64,000 nucleotides of DNA from Herbaspirillum rhizosphaerae (GTDB lineage Bacteria > Pseudomonadota > Gammaproteobacteria > Burkholderiales > Burkholderiaceae_D), in the NCBI RefSeq assembly GCF_001189965.1, contig NZ_LFLU01000008.1, positions 1 to 64,000 on the forward strand, given 5' to 3'. Below the pieces are notes generated by a model that was not told the origin of the DNA, did not search any database, and saw only the letters and a list, made by a program, of their open reading frames with translations. Positions 25,364 through 32,733 of this stretch are shown here, piece by piece. A program made the position numbers and the translations under genes. Every line of letters starts with the position of its first letter. Within the stretch, counting starts at the first letter, position 1.

Positions 25364-25675
25364 ATGAAAAAAACAATTATCCTGATGCATCCATCCAGAA
25401 AAGTAGCACACGTCAATGTTGGTTTCAGTTGGCCAGCCTTTTTTCTTGGGCCGTTATGGGCGCTCATCAAGCGGCTCTGGTGGCATTTTCTTGTTCTGCT
25501 TCTGGCGCTCACAGTGACCAATTTTGTTACCGACTATGTAATTTCCAGCAAGAGTCTGCTCTCCGTATTTTTAGATCTTGGCATCACGCTGATTTATATG
25601 CTTGTTTGCGGGATATATGGAAATAGATGGCTGATGAATACACTCTTAAAACGTGGATATATAGTTGTAAATTGA
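25364..25675 (+). CDS. DUF2628-like membrane protein (array unit 7)
   Basis: 103 residues from ATG 25364. The order VGFSWPAFFLGPLWALIKRL, two hydrophobic segments, then YGNRWLMNTLLKRGY is characteristic of DUF2628, a family of small membrane proteins of unknown role. Apparently intact. The only array product for which I can name a full-length family. Element 8 lies 56 bases downstream. Confidence 0.75.
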   Translation: MKKTIILMHPSRKVAHVNVGFSWPAFFLGPLWALIKRLWWHFLVLLLALTVTNFVTDYVISSKSLLSVFLDLGITLIYMLVCGIYGNRWLMNTLLKRGYIVVN

Positions 25676-25731
25676 CGCTGATAGAGAAATTCATTTGATT
25701 GCCAAAACGCTCTAAATCGGCGCAGTGTTGA

Positions 25732-25760
25732 TGTCTACTGCCGGCCAAATGCAGGCACTC
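25732..25760 (+). repeat. Array element 8
   Basis: TGTCTACTGCCGGCCAA then ATGCAGGCACTC. Exactly consensus length, with core CGGCCA. Confidence 0.65.
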
Positions 25761-25799
25761 AAAAAATGGACTCAAATTTGATAACAGAGGAACGTCGGC

Positions 25800-26081
25800 G
25801 TGTTCAAAAAATATTGGGATTTAGCAGCCTTCTTCGTCGCATGGCTGCTTATCTTCTTTGCTCCAGAAATCGTCGAAAAAACATCATCGTCTTATCGCAA
25901 CCTGATAGGGTTGGCGTTCATATTCATCGTCTTTTCGCTATTAAGGGCGGGCTCTAGATTCAAAATCTCATTGAAGCAATTTTCGTCGCACTCTGATCCG
26001 GATGTCGCCGCTTTGGCAGATGGTCGGATCGATATAGCCGAATATCGCAAGCGGAAAGAAGATAGAGAAAAGGCGGAGTAA
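25800..26081 (+). CDS. Small membrane protein (array unit 8)
   Basis: 93 residues from GTG 25800; AGAGGAA (25786-25792) fixes this start. Two hydrophobic segments (LAAFFVAWLLIFFAPEIV, LIGLAFIFIVFSLL), then a charged tail (DGRIDIAEYRKRKEDREKAE) probably in the cytosol. No family recognised. Element 9 follows 18 bases after the stop. Confidence 0.65.
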   Translation: MFKKYWDLAAFFVAWLLIFFAPEIVEKTSSSYRNLIGLAFIFIVFSLLRAGSRFKISLKQFSSHSDPDVAALADGRIDIAEYRKRKEDREKAE

Positions 26082-26099
26082 ATCAAATCGGAAAACTAA

Positions 26100-26127
26100 G
26101 GTCCGCAACCGGCCAGAAACGAACATA
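26100..26127 (+). repeat. Array element 9
   Basis: GGTCCGCAACCGGCCAG then AAACGAACATA. Strong match in left half and core. Confidence 0.7.
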
Positions 26128-26146
26128 GTCCCCAAAGGAGGTCAGT

Positions 26147-26453
26147 GTGAATATATTAAAGACCTTATTGATACTTTTAACGACGATTGCGAGTTTCAAT
26201 GGCTGGGCGCAGGGTATCCCTAAAGAAGTCAGTTCCTTCGTCGATACGAGGAACACATGTGATCATTTTCGAAGCGAACCTTTGGATCTCGGGGGCGATC
26301 CGGAGGTGAAAGAGCGAAGAGAGTTTCTGTTCAAGATTGCACTGGCACAGATCGACGCTTAAGTGTCTTGCGTAAAAGTACCGAAATAACCGTCAGGTTC
26401 TCGCGATACTCGAAGGTTTTAACGAAACAATCGAGTTGATCGGAAAACATTAA
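26147..26453 (+). pseudogene. Frameshifted exported protein gene (array unit 9)
   Basis: GTG 26147, with a strong AAAGGAGG, opens a signal peptide and mature start (NTCDHFRSEPLDLGGD) but stops after 71 residues. The coding text continues in other frames: DCTGTDRRLSVLRK from about 26335, then KYRNNRQVLAILEGFNETIE to TAA 26451-26453. The second shift is explained by one missing A in the run 26374-26377 (R-K-K-Y-R restored). The first shift is near 26335. It was probably a ~100-residue periplasmic protein. Real mutation or sequencing error cannot be separated here. Confidence 0.7.
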
Positions 26454-26469
26454 ATTATTTAATATAGGG

Positions 26470-26497
26470 TGCCCCTTATCGACCAAGAGCAACTATG
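26470..26497 (+). repeat. Array element 10 (degenerate)
   Basis: TGCCCCTTATCGACCAAG then AGCAACTATG. Keeps ATCG, CCA and AGC at consensus positions. It overlaps the ATG of unit 10. Weakest of the twelve. Confidence 0.45.
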
Positions 26498-26893
26498 TCA
26501 GAACGATCATCAGACCGATTTTTAAGGAACTTCCAATTGGAGGCACTCATCGCCACTTTGAAAACCATAAGAAAAAGAGCGTTGCTACGGGTGTTTTTTC
26601 TTCTCAGTCTGGCATCCGCAGCAGGCGGATTCCTTGGCATGGTAGCTGTCGCAATCTTGCTTCATCGCTTTAGATTTCCGCTTGATACTTGGCTTCCTGG
26701 CGCGTCTCAGGTGTTTCTTCCTGCGTATTTTTTAGGAGGGATTCTTATGGCGCTCACGCTCTATGTTTGCAAAGACCAGGTATCTGCAAAAGCAGTATTT
26801 TTTCCAGGAGTCATAGCCGGGGTCATCGGGCCATGTTGTGGCCTGATCTTGTCCGTGCCAATTGTCTGCCTCATTGCGTCCGAGTGCTTATGA
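26495..26893 (+). CDS. Small integral membrane protein (array unit 10)
   Basis: 132 residues from ATG 26495. A basic N-terminal ~30 residues is followed by three or four hydrophobic segments (VFFLLSLASAAGGFLGMVAV, VFLPAYFLGGILMALTLYV, GVIAGVIGPCCGLILSVPIV). No family recognised. Element 11 begins 27 bases past the stop. Confidence 0.65.
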   Translation: MSERSSDRFLRNFQLEALIATLKTIRKRALLRVFFLLSLASAAGGFLGMVAVAILLHRFRFPLDTWLPGASQVFLPAYFLGGILMALTLYVCKDQVSAKAVFFPGVIAGVIGPCCGLILSVPIVCLIASECL

Positions 26894-26919
26894 ACGGATT
26901 ATTGAGTGAAAAATTCTCA

Positions 26920-26948
26920 GGGCCGCTTCCGACCAGTAGCGGTCGTTG
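26920..26948 (+). repeat. Array element 11
   Basis: GGGCCGCTTCCGACCAG then TAGCGGTCGTTG. The arms CCGCT and AGCGG pair perfectly, giving the clearest hairpin of the set. Confidence 0.7.
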
Positions 26949-27003
26949 TTACCAATTCTTGTAAACGACAGCCTCAAGCGCAATCACTATCTGGTTCGAT
27001 AAT

Positions 27004-27339
27004 ATGTATAACTTGTTAAACCTGTTTGCCGATGGAATAGAGTTGGAACTGGTGATTGCCTTCGCTCTGCCCATTATCTACACAGTGCTTTCTTTAATCT
27101 TCTTTTGGGGGCGAATCAATTACCCGTGGATTTTTGCGTCCCTGTCGTTGATCGTGCTTTTTATTTGCTATAGCCTGGTAATCGGCTGGACTCTTCCTGA
27201 GCCTCCGGCAGAGCATTTTCGGATCATAGAAGAGCCCCCACTGTTCGGCCCCCTGAGAGTTCCGATGTTGATATTTACTTTGCTCTCGTTACCGATCTTG
27301 TATTTTTTAGGAACTCAGTTTCGCAAGTTTCGAAAGTGA
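27004..27339 (+). CDS. Small integral membrane protein (array unit 11)
   Basis: 111 residues from ATG 27004. Three hydrophobic segments (LVIAFALPIIYTVLSLIFFW, WIFASLSLIVLFICYSLVI, VPMLIFTLLSLPILYFL) with a proline-rich loop (WTLPEPPAEHFRIIEEPP). Basic C-terminus. No family recognised. Last array gene; element 12 follows. Confidence 0.65.
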   Translation: MYNLLNLFADGIELELVIAFALPIIYTVLSLIFFWGRINYPWIFASLSLIVLFICYSLVIGWTLPEPPAEHFRIIEEPPLFGPLRVPMLIFTLLSLPILYFLGTQFRKFRK

Positions 27340-27349
27340 AACCAATCGA

Positions 27350-27378
27350 AGCCTGCAATCGTCCAGCTGCAGGTACTG
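27350..27378 (+). repeat. Array element 12 (right boundary)
   Basis: AGCCTGCAATCGTCCAG then CTGCAGGTACTG. Arms CCTGCA and TGCAGG pair perfectly although their bases differ from other copies, which suggests compensatory change in a hairpin. Confidence 0.7.
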
Positions 27379-27410
27379 TGCCCCATGCAGAATCGCCCGT
27401 CAGTCCGATA

Positions 27411-27446
27411 AAAAGCCCGATTCAGCTCATGCAGAATCGGGCTTTT
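27411..27446. terminator. Bidirectional terminator between array and SDR gene
   Basis: AAAAGCCCGATTC (27411-27423) pairs with GAATCGGGCTTTT (27434-27446), 13 bp with a 10-nt loop and flanking A and T runs. Serves the array end (plus) and the SDR gene (minus). Confidence 0.9.
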
Positions 27447-27485
27447 GAATTTAGTCCCCCAGCGTATCTGAGAGTCCTGGTTTCT

Positions 27486-28277
27486 TCAGAAGGCGCTCTT
27501 GATGACGCCGCCGTCGACACGAAGCGCTGCGCCGGTGGTGGCCGATGCGAGCGGGCTTGCGACGTAGGCTACCAGCGACGCGACTTCCTGCGGCGTGCCG
27601 AAGCGCTTGATCAGTGAGGTCGGACGAACGTGCTCGAAGAATTCCGCCTCGACCTGCTGGAAGCTTTTATCGCTCGAGCGGGCCATCTCTTCGACGAAGT
27701 CGCCGACGCCGCGCGATTTGGTCGGGCCGGGCAATACGCTGTTGACCGTGATGCCCGTTCCGGCAACCGATTCCGCCAACCCGCGGGAAACGGCAAGCTG
27801 GGCGGTCTTGGTCATGCCGTAGTGGACCATCTCCGTAGGGATCTGTACCGCGCTTTCGCTTGAGATGAAGATGATCCGTCCCCAATTCGCTTGCTTCATC
27901 CCGGGCAGCACCAGGCGGGCAAGGCGCACGCCGCTCAGTACATTGACGTCAAAGAAACGCAGCCAGTCTGCGTCTGGAATATCTTCAAAGGCCTTGGGCT
28001 CAAAGATGCCGAGATTGTTCACGAGGATGCTGATGCCGGCATGACGTCGAACGACTTCATGCGCGGCGTCGGCCTGGCTAAGGTCGGCAGCATAGCCCTG
28101 GACGTTGCCCTTCGTTTCCGAGCGTATGCGGTCCACCGCCTCGTCGACCCCCGCCTGCGTCCTGCCGTTGACGATCACGCTCGCGCCTTCCTGGGCAAGC
28201 GTGTGAGCGATCGCGTAACCGATGCCCGCGGTGCTGCCGCTTACCAGGGCAATCTTGCCATCAAGTTGCAAATCCAT
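27486..28277 (-). CDS. SDR-family oxidoreductase
   Basis: 263 residues from ATG 28277, chosen for AGGAGA just upstream. Classical SDR: cofactor motif GSTAGIGYA (about 14-22), NNLG near residue 88, catalytic Ser in IFISSESAV and YGMTK (Tyr-x3-Lys). C-terminal LRVDGG. An NAD(P)-dependent alcohol or ketone oxidoreductase of unknown substrate. Monocistronic, convergent with the array. Confidence 0.9.
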   Translation of the reverse strand: MDLQLDGKIALVSGSTAGIGYAIAHTLAQEGASVIVNGRTQAGVDEAVDRIRSETKGNVQGYAADLSQADAAHEVVRRHAGISILVNNLGIFEPKAFEDIPDADWLRFFDVNVLSGVRLARLVLPGMKQANWGRIIFISSESAVQIPTEMVHYGMTKTAQLAVSRGLAESVAGTGITVNSVLPGPTKSRGVGDFVEEMARSSDKSFQQVEAEFFEHVRPTSLIKRFGTPQEVASLVAYVASPLASATTGAALRVDGGVIKSAF

Positions 28278-28513
28278 GTCACTTCTCCTTGGTTGACTGC
28301 AGAAAATGCTGCCGGAATCGGCCATCTGTTGTTGCTTGCCATCTCGGCTGCCGCATCACTCTATCAGGAAGTCGTCATCTGCATCGGACGGCTGGGGGAA
28401 CCGTATCCGGTTGATCCTGCAGGCAAGACTCACTGCATCGTGAGCGAAGGGGGAATTCGTGTTTCAGATCTGAGGGGCTGAACATAGGTAAAATCACGCA
28501 GGGTCAATAAAGC

Positions 28514-29524
28514 ATGCTCAATCCATGCATATCCGCGCCAGTCATTGCCAAAACACAATCTGCAAGCACCAGAAAAATGAAACCCGAGAATCCGGCTGAC
28601 GATCAGCAAGAACTGCGAGCGGCGCGCTCATCGTTGCGACAACTGCCGCCCCGGCCGTCGTCGTCGGATCTGTCGCCGGAAGACGCCATGGCGAGAAAGC
28701 AGGAGCAGGAAAAGCGGGATGCGCTGGTTCGCGGCGTGACGTCCATCGAGGAAATGCGCCAGGCGATCAGGCGCGCCGGTCGCGGTCTGCCGGGCATTAT
28801 TGAAGTGCCTCGCATAGGCAGGCTCGATGCTGCTGCATTTCATCAGCGTGCAAAAGAGGGCCTGCCATTCGTCATCACCGGGCTCGTCGGGAAATGGCCG
28901 TTGTCCGCGCTGACGCCGCAGACGCTGCGCGAGCGCTTCGGCGAATTGCCTGTGCGAGCACGGGTGGGGGACTATATCAACACTGCGTTCGCGCCTGACC
29001 GGGCGATGCAGGACATGTCTCTGCTGGCTTACCTTGATCTCGTCGCGGACAACACGCAGGACTTGCCGCCTTATGTAGGCAATCTGGCGCTGCGTGAATT
29101 GAACGGTTTGTGCCACTGGCCGGCTTACTTCAGGAAAATGGGGCCGCCGCGATTCTGGCTCGGCCCTGCGGGGACGGTGACGCCGCTGCATTGCGACTAT
29201 GACGATAATATTTTTGCGCAGATCTGGGGCAGCAAGCGCATCTTCCTGGCGCCGCCGCATCATGACGCATTCCTTTATCCGCGCGAGGCCAACGCCATCC
29301 TGTTCGGCTCGCCGTTTGATCCCGAGGCGCCTGACTTCGAGAGGTTTCCGCTTGCCCGCCAGGCTGCAATGATTGAATGCATCATGCAGCCGGGCGAGCT
29401 GTTGTATGTGCCGGCGGGGTGGTATCACCAAGTGCGCTCGCTGACGTTTTCGCTGTCGGCCAACCGGTGGGCAAGGGCGCTGCCCCTGGCGTTGCAGGGA
29501 GATGCTGCGCTGAAGGCCGGCTAA
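28514..29524 (+). CDS. Cupin-like (JmjC/Cupin_8) Fe(II) oxygenase
   Basis: 336 residues from ATG 28514; ATG 28577 (MKPENPADD) is an alternative, and neither has a strong ribosome binding site. The N-terminal ~95 residues are charged and probably flexible. The cupin core has TPLHCDYDDNIFAQIWGSKR (His-x-Asp metal pair) and PAGWYHQVRSL (distal His), the arrangement of 2-oxoglutarate hydroxylases acting on proteins or small molecules. Substrate unknown. Divergent from the SDR gene. Confidence 0.8.
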   Translation: MLNPCISAPVIAKTQSASTRKMKPENPADDQQELRAARSSLRQLPPRPSSSDLSPEDAMARKQEQEKRDALVRGVTSIEEMRQAIRRAGRGLPGIIEVPRIGRLDAAAFHQRAKEGLPFVITGLVGKWPLSALTPQTLRERFGELPVRARVGDYINTAFAPDRAMQDMSLLAYLDLVADNTQDLPPYVGNLALRELNGLCHWPAYFRKMGPPRFWLGPAGTVTPLHCDYDDNIFAQIWGSKRIFLAPPHHDAFLYPREANAILFGSPFDPEAPDFERFPLARQAAMIECIMQPGELLYVPAGWYHQVRSLTFSLSANRWARALPLALQGDAALKAG

Positions 29525-29573
29525 GTCGGCCGAGTCCGGGCGGGCACGAGCGCGTTCGGTATTGATCTGAGAG

Positions 29574-30275
29574 TTATCTGGGCGTGAGTCGATAGAGCTG
29601 GAAGTTTTGCCGCACCTCGAAACCTAGTCTTTCGTATACGCCGATGGCGGTTGGGTTGTGGGCAAACACGTGGAGGAAGGGCGTGTCGCCGCGCGACCGG
29701 ATTTCCTCGCGCAGGATGTTGATCAGTCTGCCGGCCAGGCCTTTGCCTCGATGTGCGTCGTCCACGCAAACGGCGCTGATTTCGGTATGCCCGTCCAGCC
29801 GCATGCGTTCTCCCGCCATGGCGACAAGTTGGCCCTCGTGGCGCACGCCAATGTAGCTGCCCATTTCGCGTGTCCGTTTGCCGAACGGCCCAGGTTTGGT
29901 CTTCTCGGTCAATGCGATCATGTCCGGCACATCCTGTTCGCCCAACCTGACGACATCGTCGATCGCGCCGCCGCTTGGCGAACTCATTGGCGCACCCATG
30001 TCGATCATCTGAAGAAGAACGCCGGGCGACTCCATCATCAAGTCATCGATCTGGGGCAACGCAGCAAGAGAGGGGAACACGACGAGTCCGCTCGACCGGG
30101 TCAGTGCCGCCAGTTCTCGCAGAGATTCCTCGGTGAGTCTTTCCACGGCAGCAAACGGCGCGATGTCGGCGCGATAGCGGAATGCGTGCAAGGCGCCTTC
30201 GCGCAGGTCTGCTTGCCTGGTCGTGAGCGCCGACCAGGCGGCGTTGTCGAGAGGGTGAGGGGTATGCTGGTTCAT
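29574..30275 (-). CDS. GNAT-family N-acetyltransferase
   Basis: 233 residues from ATG 30275. The C-terminal ~110 residues carry the GNAT acetyl-CoA site (VCVDDAHRGKGLAGRLINIL) and the final strand-helix GVYERLGFEVRQNFQLYRL. The N-terminal half is a diverged GNAT-like or lid region, as in FR47-type enzymes. Acceptor unknown. It ends 50 bp from the convergent cupin gene. Confidence 0.85.
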   Translation of the reverse strand: MNQHTPHPLDNAAWSALTTRQADLREGALHAFRYRADIAPFAAVERLTEESLRELAALTRSSGLVVFPSLAALPQIDDLMMESPGVLLQMIDMGAPMSSPSGGAIDDVVRLGEQDVPDMIALTEKTKPGPFGKRTREMGSYIGVRHEGQLVAMAGERMRLDGHTEISAVCVDDAHRGKGLAGRLINILREEIRSRGDTPFLHVFAHNPTAIGVYERLGFEVRQNFQLYRLTPR

Positions 30276-30550
30276 GATGATGTCGATGATGGTCTGGTAA
30301 CGATCCGTGAAGATCGGAGAAATCGATACGCCGCACGATTTTAGATGGTTTCGGCGACCGATGTTGTCGAGGCGGCAAGCAAGGATTGCGACCCGCGCCG
30401 AGGTTCTGCCAACGTCATACCAAGGTCATATAAATGCGTTCTACTTTTCGTGCAGACCTGATCTGCCGGAAAGCCGCTGTCAAGGTGATTTCCGCTCAAA
30501 GCGCTTTGCATTTATCGCCGGCGAGACCAACCGTTAAGAAAAGAGAACTC

Positions 30551-31750
30551 ATGATTCGCAAGTCGACCGTATTTTCGCTTTCACTCTCACTGTCGCTGAT
30601 TGCCGCTGCCGCCCTGATCACCGGTTGCGCCGGTCCGCAGGGAGCATCCGCAGATATCAAGACCCTGGACGGCAAAGCACCCTTGATCATCGGCCATCGC
30701 GGTTTGCCGGGCTTGTATCCGGAAGAAATCATTGCCGGTTACCAGGCCGCCATCGCCGCCGGCACCGACGCGCTGGAAATGGATCTGATGTCGTCCAGCG
30801 ACGGCGTGCTGTTTGTTTGCCACAATCCTTTCCTGAGCGACACCACCGACGTGGCGGATCATCCTGAATTCGCATCGCGCAAGAAAGCGCGCACCGTGGA
30901 TGGTGTGGCGGTTCCGCCGGATTGGTACATCAGCGACTTCACGGCTGCCGAGCTGAAGACCTTGCGCGTCAAGCAGCCGGTCGCCGTGCGCAGCCATCAA
31001 TACGACGGCAAGTATCCACTGGCGACCTTCCAGGAAGTCATCGACCTGGCCAAAGCAACGCGCGCCGCCAACCCGGCCAGCAAGCTGCTGGTTTATCCGG
31101 AAACCAAGAACCCGATCTTCCAGCGCCTGCTGGGTGTGCCGCTGGAAGAAAAGCTGCTGGCCATGATCAACAAGGAAGGCTGGAACAGCTTCGACGCGCC
31201 GATCATCGTGCAGTCGTTCGAGCCGGAAAGCCTGAAGATGATGCGCCGTCTCGGCCTGAAAACACGCGCCGTGCAACTGATGGACGGCGACGGCATCAAC
31301 TTCAAGACCGGTTCCCTGACTTACAACTCGCCCGATACCGCCAAGCCGTATTCATGGCTGCAGCACGGCGATCCGCGGACCTTCGCAGCGATGGCGACGC
31401 CGGAAGGGCTGGCTGAGATCAAGACTTATGCCGACGGCATCGGCCCGTGGAAGGTGTACATCATTTCGGCGCAGGGCGTGGATGCGGAGGGTAATCCGGT
31501 CAAGGCGCTGAGCCAGGCGTCGAACATGGCGCCGACTTCGCTGGTCGCCGATGCGCACCGGCTCGGCCTGTTCGTGCATCCGTTCACATTCCGCGACGAA
31601 GCTGCACGCCTGACCGATACCTACAAGGGCGATCCGAAGGCGGAATACAAAGCATTTTTCGATGCCGGCGTGGATGGGGTGTTTACCGATTTCAGCGGCA
31701 CCGGCCGGGCGGCGCTGGAAGAATGGCTGGCGGCGAAGAGAGCCCGGTAA
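30551..31750 (+). CDS. glpQ: Lipoprotein glycerophosphodiester phosphodiesterase
   Basis: 399 residues from ATG 30551, chosen because AAGAGA precedes it and it opens a lipoprotein signal (lipobox ITGC). GDPD motifs: LIIGHRGLPGLYPEE (catalytic His-Arg and Glu/Pro block), ALEMDLMSSSDGVLFVCHN (metal Glu and Asp, second His). The length suits periplasmic GlpQ-type enzymes, which hydrolyse deacylated phospholipids to glycerol-3-phosphate. The symbol is by analogy. Terminator follows. Confidence 0.88.
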   Translation: MIRKSTVFSLSLSLSLIAAAALITGCAGPQGASADIKTLDGKAPLIIGHRGLPGLYPEEIIAGYQAAIAAGTDALEMDLMSSSDGVLFVCHNPFLSDTTDVADHPEFASRKKARTVDGVAVPPDWYISDFTAAELKTLRVKQPVAVRSHQYDGKYPLATFQEVIDLAKATRAANPASKLLVYPETKNPIFQRLLGVPLEEKLLAMINKEGWNSFDAPIIVQSFEPESLKMMRRLGLKTRAVQLMDGDGINFKTGSLTYNSPDTAKPYSWLQHGDPRTFAAMATPEGLAEIKTYADGIGPWKVYIISAQGVDAEGNPVKALSQASNMAPTSLVADAHRLGLFVHPFTFRDEAARLTDTYKGDPKAEYKAFFDAGVDGVFTDFSGTGRAALEEWLAAKRAR

Positions 31751-31779
31751 GCCGGATAAGCGATTCACCAATGTAGAAG

Positions 31780-31802
31780 AACCCGCTTGTGCGGGTTTTT
31801 TT
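31780..31802 (+). terminator. Rho-independent terminator
   Basis: AACCCGC (31780-31786), loop TTGT, GCGGGTT (31791-31797) and a T run. Located 30 bp past the GDPD stop. Confidence 0.9.
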
Positions 31803-31817
31803 ACGGGCAAAAAATTT

Positions 31818-31865
31818 TTCTCCAAATAGTTTGCCAAATGGAGAAGTATTGATTATAGTTCTCCA
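31818..31865 (+). promoter_or_regulatory. ArsR-type promoter with three operator half-sites
   Basis: Half-sites TTCTCCA (31818-31824), TGGAGAA (31839-31845) and TTCTCCA (31859-31865) alternate in orientation at 20-21 bp spacing, about two helical turns. A near-consensus promoter runs through them: TTGCCA (31831-31836), 17-base spacer, TATAGT (31854-31859). The last half-site ends one base before the ATG of the regulator. Strong evidence of autorepression and of a very short leader. Confidence 0.75.
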
Positions 31866-31866
31866 C

Positions 31867-32211
31867 ATGGAAAACTATTCTTCAGCGCTCAACGACGTAT
31901 TCCACGCATTGGCTGACCCCACAAGGCGATCGGTGATTGCGAGGCTCGGCAACGGCTCGGCATCGATCAAGGAGCTGGCGGAGCCTTACGGGTTGGGGCT
32001 GCCTTCCTTCCTGAAGCACATCAAGGTCCTGGAAAACAGCGGCCTCATTGACTCGGAAAAAGTAGGGCGGGTGCGAACCTGTACATTGAAACGCGGGACG
32101 CTGACCGCTGCGCAAAAGTGGTTCGACGAGCAGCGCGCAGTCTGGGAAAGCCGGTACGACAATCTCGATAATTTATTAATGACCCTGAAAGGCGAAAACG
32201 ATGAAAGCTGA
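31867..32211 (+). CDS. ArsR-family regulator
   Basis: 114 residues from ATG 31867. Winged HTH: FHALADPTRRSVIARLGNGS, then LAEPYGLGLPSFLKHIKVLE and a basic wing (KVGRVRTCTL). No Cys metal site, placing it with the SRPBCC-partnered ArsR regulators rather than metal sensors. It overlaps the next gene by 11 bp and starts right after its own operator, leaving almost no leader for a ribosome binding site. Confidence 0.9.
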   Translation: MENYSSALNDVFHALADPTRRSVIARLGNGSASIKELAEPYGLGLPSFLKHIKVLENSGLIDSEKVGRVRTCTLKRGTLTAAQKWFDEQRAVWESRYDNLDNLLMTLKGENDES

Positions 32212-32701
32212 TCTCCAATTTGACTTCCTTGTCGACAAAGTGAAAAACACCATCACGGTCAAAAGAGAGTTTGCGGCCAAGCGGCAACTGGTGTGGGACT
32301 GCTATACCAAAAGCGAACTCCTGGATCGCTGGTTTGCGCCCAAGCCGCTGACCACGAAAACCAAATCCATGGATTTCAGCGAAGGCGGGCATTGGCACTA
32401 TGCGATGGTCGAACCCAACGGGCAAGAGTACTGGGGCCGCATGGACTATCAAACCATTCGTCCCATCGATGGTTACACTTCGCTGGACGGCTTTTCCGAT
32501 GAGACCGGCGCAGTGAACCCGGACTTGCCGAGGTCCACATGGGATATCACTTTCTCGGATGCTGCGACGCATACCCTGGTTGAGACAGTCGTCTCCTACG
32601 CCTCGCCGCAGGCGCTCCAGCAAGTCATCGACATGGGGCTGCAGGCGGGGCTGGCCTCGACGCTGGAACGTCTGGACGAACTTTTGCTGGTTCTGAACTG
32701 A
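32201..32701 (+). CDS. SRPBCC/AHSA1-domain protein
   Basis: 166 residues. One AHSA1-like START-fold domain: VKREFAAKRQLVWDCYTKSE near the N-terminus, then LLDRWFAPKPLTTK and MDFSEGGHWHYAMVEPNG. Binds a hydrophobic ligand in this superfamily. ArsR-SRPBCC pairs are a common two-gene unit, in which the ligand-binding protein is under control of the ArsR protein. Ligand unknown. Confidence 0.88.
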   Translation: MKADLQFDFLVDKVKNTITVKREFAAKRQLVWDCYTKSELLDRWFAPKPLTTKTKSMDFSEGGHWHYAMVEPNGQEYWGRMDYQTIRPIDGYTSLDGFSDETGAVNPDLPRSTWDITFSDAATHTLVETVVSYASPQALQQVIDMGLQAGLASTLERLDELLLVLN

Positions 32702-32733
32702 AGACTGAACTGAGTACGGGAAGACGCTCAGGA

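Larger units (their letters stand above)
22672..27378 (+). other. Cassette-like array: 11 small gene units bounded by 12 related elements
   Basis: Eleven same-strand units, each with one ORF or remnant of about 40-170 residues, are separated by a degenerate 28-29-bp element. By-eye consensus pieces: TGTCCGCAA, then TCGGCCAG, then AAGCGGACATTC. Elements lie at 22672, 23094, 23635, 23899, 24462, 24909, 25319, 25732, 26100, 26470, 26920 and 27350. One precedes the first gene and one follows the last, so the array is fully tiled. Flanking genes are GC-rich housekeeping types, while the array is clearly AT-richer. No integrase or transposase is within the window. Confidence 0.75.

Noticed and set aside
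22672..27378. The array as a classical integron
   Set aside because: The elements are about 28 bp, lack paired GTTRRRY/RYYYAAC core sites, and there is no integrase or attI-like region in the window.
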